DNA of 36,668 nt from Bacteroidota bacterium (GTDB lineage Bacteria > Bacteroidota > Rhodothermia > Rhodothermales > Bin80). The stretch covers positions 1-36,668 of the forward strand of contig JAPOUL010000089.1 of assembly GCA_026708685.1 (NCBI GenBank), in the 5' to 3' direction. Position numbers and translations under genes: made by a program. Below are positions 16,554 to 24,460 of this stretch, one piece after another; within the stretch, counting starts at the first letter, position 1; the number at the start of each line of letters is the position of its first letter. The notes beneath the pieces were generated by a model. That model was not told where the DNA came from and made no database searches. It saw nothing but the letters and a program-made list of their open reading frames with translations.

Positions 16554-16778
16554 ATGATTCCTGCACCTTTAACATCTTTTTGTGACGGATGTGCGCTAAA
16601 AATTTGTTCTGTGTGCGGACTGGTACAGGACAGGTTACGTGAAATGGGGTTGCGTGAAGGTGCATGTGTGGAGGTGGTTCAAAACTCAGAGGATTTGATT
16701 GTACGCTTGGACGGCTGTAGGATTGGGTTGCGCCGTGATGTTGCTCACAATATCCTTGCTGTCCCTGCAAGCACATGA
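16554..16778 (+). CDS. FeoA-like protein with N-terminal four-cysteine motif
   Basis: 74 aa. The C-terminal two thirds match the FeoA SH3-like fold (DRLREMGLREGACVEVVQN, then DLIVRLDGCRIGLRRDVAHN). The N-terminus instead has FCDGCALKICSVCG, giving a C-x2-C-x4-C-x2-C pattern not found in ordinary FeoA and suggestive of a zinc or iron-sulfur site. It is the first gene of the feo operon and overlaps the next by ATGA (start 16775, stop 16776-16778), so translation is coupled. FeoA assists FeoB; the cysteines could add iron or redox sensing of the kind proposed for FeoC. That role is inference. Confidence 0.8.
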   Translation: MIPAPLTSFCDGCALKICSVCGLVQDRLREMGLREGACVEVVQNSEDLIVRLDGCRIGLRRDVAHNILAVPAST

Positions 16779-17002
16779 CCCTTGAGGATCTTCGGCCCGG
16801 AGAATCAGGCAGAATTCTGGGGTTTGAGCCCAATGCAATGACAGACCGTTTGATGGAAATGGGTATGCTCCCAGGCTCCGAAGTCCAGGTGGTTCGTTTA
16901 GCTCCCCTAGGCGATCCAATGGATCTTAAGGTTCGTGGATATCATCTATCTATACGAAAAGCCGAAGCTGCACTGATTCAGATCTCGAAATGCGAACCTT
17001 AA
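16775..17002 (+). CDS. feoA: FeoA, ferrous iron transport accessory protein
   Basis: 75 aa with the standard FeoA pattern: MTLEDLRPGESGRILGFEPN, MTDRLMEMGMLPGSEVQVVR, a LGDPMDLKVRGYHLSIRKAEA segment and a short end. It is a small cytoplasmic SH3-like partner of FeoB. Its start overlaps the stop of the Cys-rich FeoA-like gene and its stop lies 15 bases before the feoB GTG. Two FeoA-type proteins in front of one FeoB suggest a FeoA-FeoA'-FeoB complex. Confidence 0.93.
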   Translation: MTLEDLRPGESGRILGFEPNAMTDRLMEMGMLPGSEVQVVRLAPLGDPMDLKVRGYHLSIRKAEAALIQISKCEP

Positions 17003-17017
17003 AACAGGGGTACTGAC

Positions 17018-19300
17018 GTGTCCACTTCTCCATCAGTGAGTGTTGCCCTTGTCGGGAATCCCAATGTGGGCAAAACAACGCTCTTCAACCAGCTTACTGG
17101 ACTTCGTCAGCGCGTAGCCAATTTTCCAGGAGTCACGGTTGAGCGGAAGACGGGCACCTTGGCGGGTGCATCCCACATTGAAGTTGTAGATCTTCCCGGT
17201 ACCTACAGCCTGACTCCCAGATCTCTGGATGAACAGATTGCCTATGAAGTACTGGTAGGACGCATGGGCAAAACACCCGATTTGGTCATCTGCGTGGTTG
17301 ACGCTGGAAATCTTGAACGCAACCTATTTGTGGTCAGTCAGGTGTTTGACATAGGACTTCCTGTGGTGGTTGCCTTGAATATGATTGATGCCGCCGAAGA
17401 GAATGGCCTCAAAGTAGATGCACAGGCGCTTGAAGAGGATCTTGGAGTGTCAGTGGTTCCTGTCGTTGCATCAGAGGGAAGAGGCATGGATGCATTAATT
17501 CAAGAGATCCATCGCACATCAGAGCCAGCGCCTCCATTCCGATGGAAGCTGATTGATGCCGTTGATGCAGAAATTCCTCCATTGTGTGAACAATTGGCCA
17601 AGGAATCCCCGGACATAGAGCCTGTACACCAAAAGATGGAAGTTCTGCGTGCATTGGCGGAGGATGAAGCACTGGATGCATTACGTCCCCAAGCTCCAAT
17701 GTTTGCAAAGCACGTGGAACAGCTACGTGAAGCATTTGCAAGCCGAGGCATTGCATGGAGGCATGCAGAGATCAGTGGACGATATGGATGGCTCAATCCC
17801 ATTGTCAACCGCTGTGTGGAAAGAATCCGTGAACCTGCCACACTCAGTGACCGAATCGATTCTGTCCTGACTCACAGGATCTTCGGCCCCATGATCTTCT
17901 TGGTTATTCTGGTTGGAATTTTTCAAGCGGTCTTTTCATGGGCAACTCCAGCGATGGATCTCATTGAGTATGGCATCTCTGTATTGGTATCGGGAATCCA
18001 GTCCATCCTTCCATCGGGCTGGGTTGCAGACCTGGTGACGGATGGCGTGGTCACGGGTGTTGGCAATGTGGTTGTATTTTTCCCGCAAATTCTACTGCTG
18101 TTTTTCTTTCTGGGATTGATGGAAGACACGGGGTACATGGCCCGTACTGCATTTATTATGGATCGGGTCATGAAACGGGTAGGATTGAGTGGAGGATCTG
18201 TGCTGCCATTGTTAAGTTCGTATGCATGTGCAATTCCAGGGATTATGGCTGCACGAACTCTCGGCAATGAACGCGATCGCCTGATCACAATCATGATCGC
18301 CCCCTTGATGAGCTGCTCGGCACGTCTGCCAGTCTACACTCTATTTATCGCTGCTTTCATTCCAGCAGGCTCCTTTCTTGGCATCTTTGGCTACCAGGGT
18401 TTGACGATGTTTTCCATGTACATGATGGGGACAGTCATGGCATTTATAGCTGCTGCATTCTTAAGACGGTTTATCTTCAAGGGACAGCAAAGTTATTTTA
18501 TGATGGAGCTACCGCCGTATCGTCGACCGCGATTGCAGCAGGTATTGGTACGGATGCTCCAGCGTACCAAGATCTTTGCTGTCCGAGCTGGAAAAATCAT
18601 TCTTGTCTGTAGCATTGTTCTCTGGTTTTTGGCCAGTTTCCCAGTCGTTGACTCCGATGCGGACCGGCTTCAGGTGGAGATGCAGGCTACTCAGGAACGT
18701 GACACTCAGTATGCGGAGGCAGAAGCACTTTTGCTAGGGGCTGACATAGATGCTCAGATGCTCAGAGATTCGGTGGTCACGTCCGATTCTCCTCTGGCAG
18801 AAGCACAGCGGATCATCAGGAATGCGGAGAGCGATTATAGAGCGAGGATGGACAGCATGACGATTGTCCAGCAGTCAGCACAGATCAGAGGAAGCGCCGT
18901 TGGCCATCTTGGTCGAGCATTAGAACCTGTGATGCAACCACTGGGGTTTGACTGGAAAATCAGTGCTGGACTTGTCAGTGCATTTGCAGCCCGTGAGGTA
19001 ATCATATCCACGCTGAGTATCATATATAGTGTTGAGGAAACCGAGGAAGGATTTGCTCTTCGTGATGCGATCAGTGCGGATCGTTATCCAGATGGAACGC
19101 CCGTATTTACACCACTGGTGGCCATCAGCCTTTTGGTATTTTTTGTCTTTGCACTTCAATGCATGAGTACTCTGGCCATCGCACGTCGAGAGACGAACAC
19201 ATGGCGCTGGCCTACGGTCATGTGGCTGTATATGACAGTGCTTGCCTACATAGCTGCATTTTGTGTGTATCAGGGAGGTCAACTACTTGGCTTCACTTAA
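17018..19300 (+). CDS. feoB: FeoB, ferrous iron transporter
   Basis: 760 aa from GTG 17018, preceded by an AGGGG-type ribosome site. The N-terminal G domain has G1 (GNPNVGKTT, residues 13-21), G2 in VTVERK, G3 DLPG and G4 NMID. After a helical spacer come inner-membrane Gate and core helices, with LLSSYACAIPGIMAARTL, MIAPLMSCSARLPVYTLF and VSAFAAREVIISTLSIIY typical of FeoB. A charged region of about 100 residues (about 545-645) separates two of the last helices, as in other Bacteroidota FeoB proteins. It imports Fe(II) across the inner membrane driven by nucleotide hydrolysis. Last gene of the operon; it converges with a tRNA gene. Confidence 0.97.
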   Translation: MSTSPSVSVALVGNPNVGKTTLFNQLTGLRQRVANFPGVTVERKTGTLAGASHIEVVDLPGTYSLTPRSLDEQIAYEVLVGRMGKTPDLVICVVDAGNLERNLFVVSQVFDIGLPVVVALNMIDAAEENGLKVDAQALEEDLGVSVVPVVASEGRGMDALIQEIHRTSEPAPPFRWKLIDAVDAEIPPLCEQLAKESPDIEPVHQKMEVLRALAEDEALDALRPQAPMFAKHVEQLREAFASRGIAWRHAEISGRYGWLNPIVNRCVERIREPATLSDRIDSVLTHRIFGPMIFLVILVGIFQAVFSWATPAMDLIEYGISVLVSGIQSILPSGWVADLVTDGVVTGVGNVVVFFPQILLLFFFLGLMEDTGYMARTAFIMDRVMKRVGLSGGSVLPLLSSYACAIPGIMAARTLGNERDRLITIMIAPLMSCSARLPVYTLFIAAFIPAGSFLGIFGYQGLTMFSMYMMGTVMAFIAAAFLRRFIFKGQQSYFMMELPPYRRPRLQQVLVRMLQRTKIFAVRAGKIILVCSIVLWFLASFPVVDSDADRLQVEMQATQERDTQYAEAEALLLGADIDAQMLRDSVVTSDSPLAEAQRIIRNAESDYRARMDSMTIVQQSAQIRGSAVGHLGRALEPVMQPLGFDWKISAGLVSAFAAREVIISTLSIIYSVEETEEGFALRDAISADRYPDGTPVFTPLVAISLLVFFVFALQCMSTLAIARRETNTWRWPTVMWLYMTVLAYIAAFCVYQGGQLLGFT

Positions 19301-19302
19301 TG

Positions 19303-19317
19303 GAGAGATGATCTCTC
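19303..19317. terminator. Short perfect palindrome after feoB
   Basis: GAGAGAT-G-ATCTCTC lies 2 bases after the feoB stop. The stem is good but the loop is tight and no T-run follows, so its role as a terminator is uncertain. Confidence 0.2.
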
Positions 19318-19322
19318 ATGGG

Positions 19323-19396
19323 TGGGCCCAGAGGGACTTGAACCCCCGACCGACGGATTATGAGTCCGCAGCTCTAACCGACTGAGCTATGGGCCC
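19323..19396 (-). tRNA. tRNA with CAU anticodon, probably tRNA-Ile2 (lysidine type)
   Basis: 74 bases fold into a full cloverleaf: acceptor GGGCCCA/TGGGCCC, D arm TAGCTCAGTCGGTTAGAGC, anticodon stem GCGGA/TCCGT with loop CTCATAA (anticodon CAT), T arm with GGTTCAAGTCC, discriminator A. CCA is not encoded. A CAU tRNA can be Met or Ile2. The C4-G69 and C5-G68 pairs are those used by TilS to select tRNA-Ile2, and the sequence resembles E. coli ileX (GACTCATAATC), so Ile2 is favoured; elongator Met remains possible. Confidence 0.93.
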
Positions 19397-19884
19397 TGCA
19401 TGGATGAAGTAAGGTTATACGCAAAACGGGTGCATTGTTGTTACCCAGTAGAGAATGCCCTTTCTGTGACCATAGTCAGATGTACTAAAAAGCCACCAAA
19501 GTTTAAACGATTGCACGCGTAACTGTTCAATCAGGTGAGCAACACTCCGTAATCACGACCTGGGAGATCTGTACGATGGATTCAGCAGGGGTTTCTAGAG
19601 ATGACGCACTCCATAAATGAGGATTGTTTCTCCAATGGAGGAGTTGCTTGAGTATTGGGAACCAGGCTGTTGGGCGTTTTGAATACATCCGACATGGATC
19701 AATGAGGGTCACTGGATATGATGCCGTTTCCAACCCGTGTTATGCAACCTGACCCATTACAGATCGCGACTTTCCACTTCCATCTACACTGTGTGGCACC
19801 GTACACTCCCCTTATGATGATCATCTTCCCATTGAGAGACTCTGGACGCCAATCGCTCACGGCCCTTGTGAAGCGGAGTCGTTA
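19397..19884. other. Gene-free stretch between the tRNA and the Fur-family gene
   Basis: Short open frames occur on both strands (for example 19527-19733 minus), but none has protein-like features. No RNA or repeat is recognised. Confidence 0.5.
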
Positions 19885-20367
19885 CTATGTGGTTGGCTGA
19901 GGAGCACTTCTATTGACGCATTCTTCTCGATTGCAGTGACCATAGAGATTCAGTGCGTGCCGTTTAATTTCAAATGAGTAAGTGTCGGCAACCATGTCCT
20001 GAATACTCTGAATACGTGGATCGCAAAATTCCATGACCTTCTGGCAGTCAAGGCAGATTAAATGATCATGCTGACCAAAAAGGTAGGATGGCTCATACTT
20101 CGCGGGTGCATTGCCAAACTGGTGACGTACCACCAGATCGCACTTGAGCAGAAGATTCAAGGTATTATATACGGTTGCACGGCTGACAGCATGTCCCTGC
20201 TCACGTAAGATATGATGCATCTCATCTGCATCTAAATGTCCATGTGCATCATAGATGGACTCAAGAATCAACAACCGTTCTCTGGTTTCACGAAGACCCT
20301 GATTCTTTAGAAATGTTCGGAAGTGATCCCGAATTTCGTTGAGCTGTGTGATAGAAAGTTTACGCAA
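19885..20367 (-). CDS. Fur-family transcriptional repressor (Fur/PerR type)
   Basis: 160 aa from ATG 20367. The winged-helix N-terminus reads LRETRERLLILESIYDAHGH, then the recognition helix in SRATVYNTLNLLLKCDLV. The metal-binding C-terminus has HDHLICLDC (H100, H102, C105, C108) and a second zinc pair C145-x4-C150 in GHCNREEC. Fur regulators bind metal (Fe, or Fe/Mn for PerR) and repress iron or peroxide genes. Which subtype this is cannot be fixed from sequence alone. It lies 0.6 kb from the feo operon, a plausible target, but the inverted repeat upstream of feo does not look like a classical Fur box. It is divergent from the TPR gene. Confidence 0.92.
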   Translation of the reverse strand: MRKLSITQLNEIRDHFRTFLKNQGLRETRERLLILESIYDAHGHLDADEMHHILREQGHAVSRATVYNTLNLLLKCDLVVRHQFGNAPAKYEPSYLFGQHDHLICLDCQKVMEFCDPRIQSIQDMVADTYSFEIKRHALNLYGHCNREECVNRSAPQPTT

Positions 20368-20681
20368 CAGACGGATAGATAGTCATTAACACTATGCAAA
20401 CTCGCAATTGTCTTACATGTTCCCACTGCTGATTTACTATAAGGCAGAACAAAACATGGCTACTGATTGATCTTAGGTCACAAGGACACCTGAGAGATCT
20501 CCGAATCAAGGATCTTTTCGCAGCACAAACGAAGGTGATTCCCTGACAAAGGATGATCACCGTTGAAGAATACATTAACATGACAAAGAATCGTTCATCC
20601 ATCATAGACTGCCACAGGTAAGAATCATGTTCAATTGGTAAGAATTCCGTAACTTTGTGTCCTGAACAGGATATCAAATCC
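20368..20681. promoter_or_regulatory. Divergent intergenic region between the Fur-family gene and the TPR gene
   Basis: 314 bases with no gene, expected to hold both promoters. I do not see a clear operator or an obvious -35/-10 pair. Confidence 0.35.
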
Positions 20682-22091
20682 ATGAGCATTCTTGATTTTG
20701 ATTATGGCGAGGACGATCAGTTTGAGCAGGACATTGATGCACTGATCCACGCCTATGAAAGTAGCAACCCTGATGCCTACTTTGATATAAACGCACTAGA
20801 GATGATTGCAATGCATTATTATGAATCTAGTCAGTATGAAAAATCCCTCGCCGTTATGGATCAACTACTTGCACGACAGCCGCTTGATGCGTACTCCTGG
20901 CTCCGACGAGGTATTCTGCTTGGAAGTCTGAGCCGCCATCAGGAAGCCCTGCAGGCCTTTGAAAAATCTTTGGCACTCAATCCAGGTGATAGTGAAGCAA
21001 TGATGAATATGGGGGTTACATACAATTTGATGGATACCAATGATCAAGCCCTGGAGTGCTTCAAAAAAGCGATACAGCTGGATCCACTCAATGATGAAGC
21101 CCACTACAGTATCGGTCACATCCATGCAGTGGATGAGAGATATAATGATGCACTTGAAGCTTTTGAGGCTTGCAGTAAAATCAATCCTGAACATCCAGAT
21201 GTATGGTTTGACCTAGCTCATTGCTATCATGTCCTTGAAGATTACCCTGCGTCTCTTGATGCCAGTAAACGGCACATAGATATAGATCCCTATTCATCTG
21301 AATCGTGGTACAATCAAGCTCTTGTCTTAACGCAAATGGATCGTTTTGAGGAGGCTTTGGACTGTTATCAATATACGCTGGATATTGACCCTGATTTTAT
21401 CCCCGCACACAATAACCGTGGGAATGTTTTATCGCATCTTGAACGATATGATGAGGCCCTATTGAGTTATCAAGAAGTGATTACCCGCAAGGGAGAGGAT
21501 GCAACGGCGTACTGCAATATGGGGTTCGCCATGAACGAGAAAGGCGATACAGATCGGGGGATGAGATTTTTTGAAAAGGCAAAGAAGTTGGATCCTCATC
21601 TCCCAGATGTATGGTATGGAATTGGACAGACTTATTTTATTCAAGAAAAATATCGTATGGCTATCAAGGCATTGACCAAAGCGACGAAACTTGATCCAGA
21701 TGATATGGACTATTTGCATCAAAAAGCACAGGCTGAATTGCTTGGTGGACAATTGCAGAAGGCTCGAAAGTCGCTCACGAAACTCACTGCATTGGTGCCA
21801 GATGATGATCAGGCATGGTTAGAGTATGCCAGTGTTCTGACGATCCTTCATGCCCATGAAGAAGCGAAGGTCGCCTGCAAGAATGCTATTCGTCTCAATC
21901 CAGACTCCCCTACTGCATGGTTTTATTACACGGGAATCCTACTGATGCTTGAAGATCTTGAACTTGCCAAGGATGCTCTGTCAAAATCGATTCATCTTGA
22001 TCCCAAAATGAAAGACCTGTTCAGGAAACACTGCCCTCCCGATCTCGCTGTTCATCCGCTCTTTCAAGAATATTTTGACGAGGAAAAATAG
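20682..22091 (+). CDS. TPR-repeat protein
   Basis: 469 aa from ATG 20682; a TTG 27 bases upstream is possible. After an acidic N-terminus (MSILDFDYGEDDQFEQDIDA) the protein consists of about eleven tandem 34-residue TPR units with the usual W/L/G/Y/A/F/A/P pattern, for example AYSWLRRGILLGSLSRHQEA, ALECFKKAIQLDP and TAWFYYTGILLMLEDLELA. There is no signal peptide, so it probably acts as a cytoplasmic scaffold. Proteins of this shape are common in Bacteroidota and partners cannot be told from sequence. The next gene starts 2 bases after its stop, so the two are an operon. Confidence 0.92.
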   Translation: MSILDFDYGEDDQFEQDIDALIHAYESSNPDAYFDINALEMIAMHYYESSQYEKSLAVMDQLLARQPLDAYSWLRRGILLGSLSRHQEALQAFEKSLALNPGDSEAMMNMGVTYNLMDTNDQALECFKKAIQLDPLNDEAHYSIGHIHAVDERYNDALEAFEACSKINPEHPDVWFDLAHCYHVLEDYPASLDASKRHIDIDPYSSESWYNQALVLTQMDRFEEALDCYQYTLDIDPDFIPAHNNRGNVLSHLERYDEALLSYQEVITRKGEDATAYCNMGFAMNEKGDTDRGMRFFEKAKKLDPHLPDVWYGIGQTYFIQEKYRMAIKALTKATKLDPDDMDYLHQKAQAELLGGQLQKARKSLTKLTALVPDDDQAWLEYASVLTILHAHEEAKVACKNAIRLNPDSPTAWFYYTGILLMLEDLELAKDALSKSIHLDPKMKDLFRKHCPPDLAVHPLFQEYFDEEK

Positions 22092-22093
22092 TC

Positions 22094-22705
22094 GTGCACT
22101 GGATCCGACGGTTATATGACTGGGTGCTCAGTTGGGCGGAGACCCCTTACGGTACGGTGGCATTGTTTGCCATTGCCGTCATGGAGTCCATCTTTTTTCC
22201 TGTTCCACCCGATGTACTCTTGATTGCTCTCGCACTTGGACAGCGGAGGCGGGCATTGTATTACGGCCTGATTTGCAGTGCTGGTTCTTTGTGTGGAGGA
22301 ATGATCGGCTATTCGCTTGGACACTACGCATGGCTGACTTCAGATGGATTTACGGCGATAGCCCAGTTTTTTTTTCATCACATACCAGGGTTTAGTGAAT
22401 CCGTGTATTATGATCTTGGACAAAGATTTGAAGAATGGGGATTTGTCATCATTTTTACGGCGGGCTTTACCCCCATTCCCTACAAACTGTTTACGGTCAG
22501 TGCAGGGGCATTCGGAACCTCATTCCCGCTCTTTCTGCTCGCATCTGCTACCAGTCGGACCGCCCGGTTTATGCTCGTCAGTGGATTGATCTGGCGTTTT
22601 GGGGAGCCAGTGCGGGTTTTTATTGATCGCTACTTTAACTGGCTTGCCATCATCTTTGCCATCCTGCTGATCGGTGGATTTGCAACCCTGAAATTGCTTA
22701 CTTGA
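22094..22705 (+). CDS. VTT/DedA-like inner-membrane protein (YqaA type)
   Basis: 203 aa from GTG 22094. It has the SNARE-associated (VTT) fold: ESIFFPVPPDVLLIALALGQ re-entrant segment, GSLCGGMIGYSLGHYAW, then AGFTPIPYKLFTVSAGAFG with the conserved GFTPIPYK motif, and C-terminal helices. Family members are membrane proteins linked to lipid-carrier flipping, including undecaprenyl phosphate recycling for some DedA proteins. Whether this YqaA-type member does so is not known; an undecaprenyl pyrophosphatase gene (uppP) lies 3.4 kb downstream. It follows the TPR gene by 2 bases and its end overlaps the convergent LVIVD gene by 8 bases. Confidence 0.9.
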   Translation: MHWIRRLYDWVLSWAETPYGTVALFAIAVMESIFFPVPPDVLLIALALGQRRRALYYGLICSAGSLCGGMIGYSLGHYAWLTSDGFTAIAQFFFHHIPGFSESVYYDLGQRFEEWGFVIIFTAGFTPIPYKLFTVSAGAFGTSFPLFLLASATSRTARFMLVSGLIWRFGEPVRVFIDRYFNWLAIIFAILLIGGFATLKLLT

Positions 22706-24260
22706 TCAGTACGACACGCGTCCCGGTTGTATAACGATCAGAGGAAACGCGAATTTCATAGCTTCCGCTTGGAAGGTTCGTCGCATCAAAGGAAAGCAGG
22801 TGTTCGCCTGCTGACAGGAGTCCATCATGGATCGTACGAACCGATCGGCCAAGAGTATTGAGAACCTCTATGTGAACATGGGTCGGTTGAGCAAGAGAAA
22901 GAGTAGCAGATGTTGTTGGATTGAATGGATTTGGATAGGCCGATGTCAGTGAAAAAACTTCGGGTACAGCAAGCGATGTTTCGATATCGGTAATCGTGAT
23001 CTGTTGGGGATCCAGAACAAATAAACCGTAAGGATGGCTACTGACAATGGTAGTACCACTATCTGGAAAGCGAAACAAACTCCATGCACCGTTAAATCTC
23101 CCTTGATCAGGGTATGGATGGGTATCAAAAAAAGCAATTTCCTGCGGATGATCAATCTCTGAAACATCCACGATGCGCAGTCCAGATGTGTAATTGGAGG
23201 CAAACATGTAGTCCCCGTATACATAGAGATTGTGATCAACACTATTGGTGGAAAAGAAGAATGAAGAATCGTACACAGGATCTTCTAGATCTTCAAGATC
23301 CCAGATAATGGTCCGCGTTCTATCGACCGCAGGGTTCAGTTCATCTTGTTCATCATTCATTAAAAAATATCGATGATCATGTGTAAGCCATCCCTGATGG
23401 GAATATCCTACGAATGGATACGTGGCTGCAGATAGAATTTGGGGGTTCATTTTATCGGTCACGTCAATGATGCTGATATGCGTTTCATTGGAGCCAATAC
23501 AAATCTCTCGCCCCTGATATCGGATATCTGGCCCACGATAGATCAGACACTGAGCGTCATGGGTATACCCATTGTTTTTATCACCTGTACTGAGATCAAC
23601 AGCACAACCAGCATAGACGGGATGGCTGGGATCACGGATATCTACGATATGGAGTCCACTGCCCCGGCACAGATCCAGCCTTCCCTGTTCAGATTCATTG
23701 GAGAGAGTGTATCCCGTAATGTATGCAAAGCCGGTCTCTTCATTGATCGCAATGTTATGAGCAGTGTTAATCGCATCGTAGAAGGCAGTTTCTGTCCACT
23801 GGGTTGTAGCATTGGCCTCGTCTGAACGAAGTTGACGTAGATCAAAGATTTGCATTCCATTGTCATGACCATCTACGACCACGAACATGTGTCCATGGTA
23901 GACCTTCATGTCTCGCCAGGTATACTCTCCATTGCGGCCCGATAGTTTTCCTAAATGAACGGGGTTGACTGGATCGGTCACATCAATAAAAACGACCGAC
24001 CCGCTGGTGCCGACCAGTGCATAATCTCGTTGGGTTTCGGGGTCTGTCCATCCCCAGATATCATTCATAAGCCACGCATCAGGATCAAGATCGCTCATGG
24101 ATACACGGGAAAGGAGGTCAATATCATGGCAGGGATGTACGTCGGCCACCTGATTGAGGCACTCAATCCGAGAACCAGTAAGCGTTTCTAGGGGAGCTTG
24201 TGCGTGTGCGAGCGGAGCGGCAAACAGGCTAACCATCGTAACGAAGAAAAAGAATTTCAT
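22698..24260 (-). CDS. Secreted LVIVD-repeat protein (choice-of-anchor B type) with T9SS sorting domain
   Basis: 520 aa from ATG 24260, chosen because it starts a clean signal peptide (MKFFFFVTMVSLFAAPLAHA, cleavage before QAPLE); the open frame extends 56 codons further upstream without signal features. The body has repeated LVIVD-type beta-propeller blades (ALVGTSGSVVFIDVTDPVNP, ETHISIIDVTDKMNPQILSA, GLRIVDVSEIDHPQEIAFFD). The last about 80 residues form a type IX secretion C-terminal domain: SAYPNPFNPTTSATLSL, IEVLNTLGRSVRTI and the LPSGSYEIRV strand. It is therefore exported and then secreted or attached to the cell surface; its ligand is unknown. It diverges from the NFACT gene with 200 bases between starts. 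Confidence 0.92.
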   Translation of the reverse strand: MKFFFFVTMVSLFAAPLAHAQAPLETLTGSRIECLNQVADVHPCHDIDLLSRVSMSDLDPDAWLMNDIWGWTDPETQRDYALVGTSGSVVFIDVTDPVNPVHLGKLSGRNGEYTWRDMKVYHGHMFVVVDGHDNGMQIFDLRQLRSDEANATTQWTETAFYDAINTAHNIAINEETGFAYITGYTLSNESEQGRLDLCRGSGLHIVDIRDPSHPVYAGCAVDLSTGDKNNGYTHDAQCLIYRGPDIRYQGREICIGSNETHISIIDVTDKMNPQILSAATYPFVGYSHQGWLTHDHRYFLMNDEQDELNPAVDRTRTIIWDLEDLEDPVYDSSFFFSTNSVDHNLYVYGDYMFASNYTSGLRIVDVSEIDHPQEIAFFDTHPYPDQGRFNGAWSLFRFPDSGTTIVSSHPYGLFVLDPQQITITDIETSLAVPEVFSLTSAYPNPFNPTTSATLSLAQPTHVHIEVLNTLGRSVRTIHDGLLSAGEHLLSFDATNLPSGSYEIRVSSDRYTTGTRVVLIK

Positions 24261-24460
24261 CCCGAGATGTTTTTCAGAAGTTTGAACCACTTTGAAGATG
24301 TTTGGGTTATAGTGACGATAGTGGTTTATGTTCAAGGCAACGAACTGAACAGTTATCCACAGAAGCGTTACTGCTAAACGTAGACTGCTGTTGTTTGAAA
24401 CCTTATTGAACGTTGATCGGAAATGCACTCTTTCTGGTTTGCATGTCTCATCTATTGTGA

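Noticed and set aside
17409..17756. Long antisense frames under feoB (also 17500-17841 and 17923-18294)
   Set aside because: They are opposite-strand shadows of a clearly coding gene with strong domain evidence.
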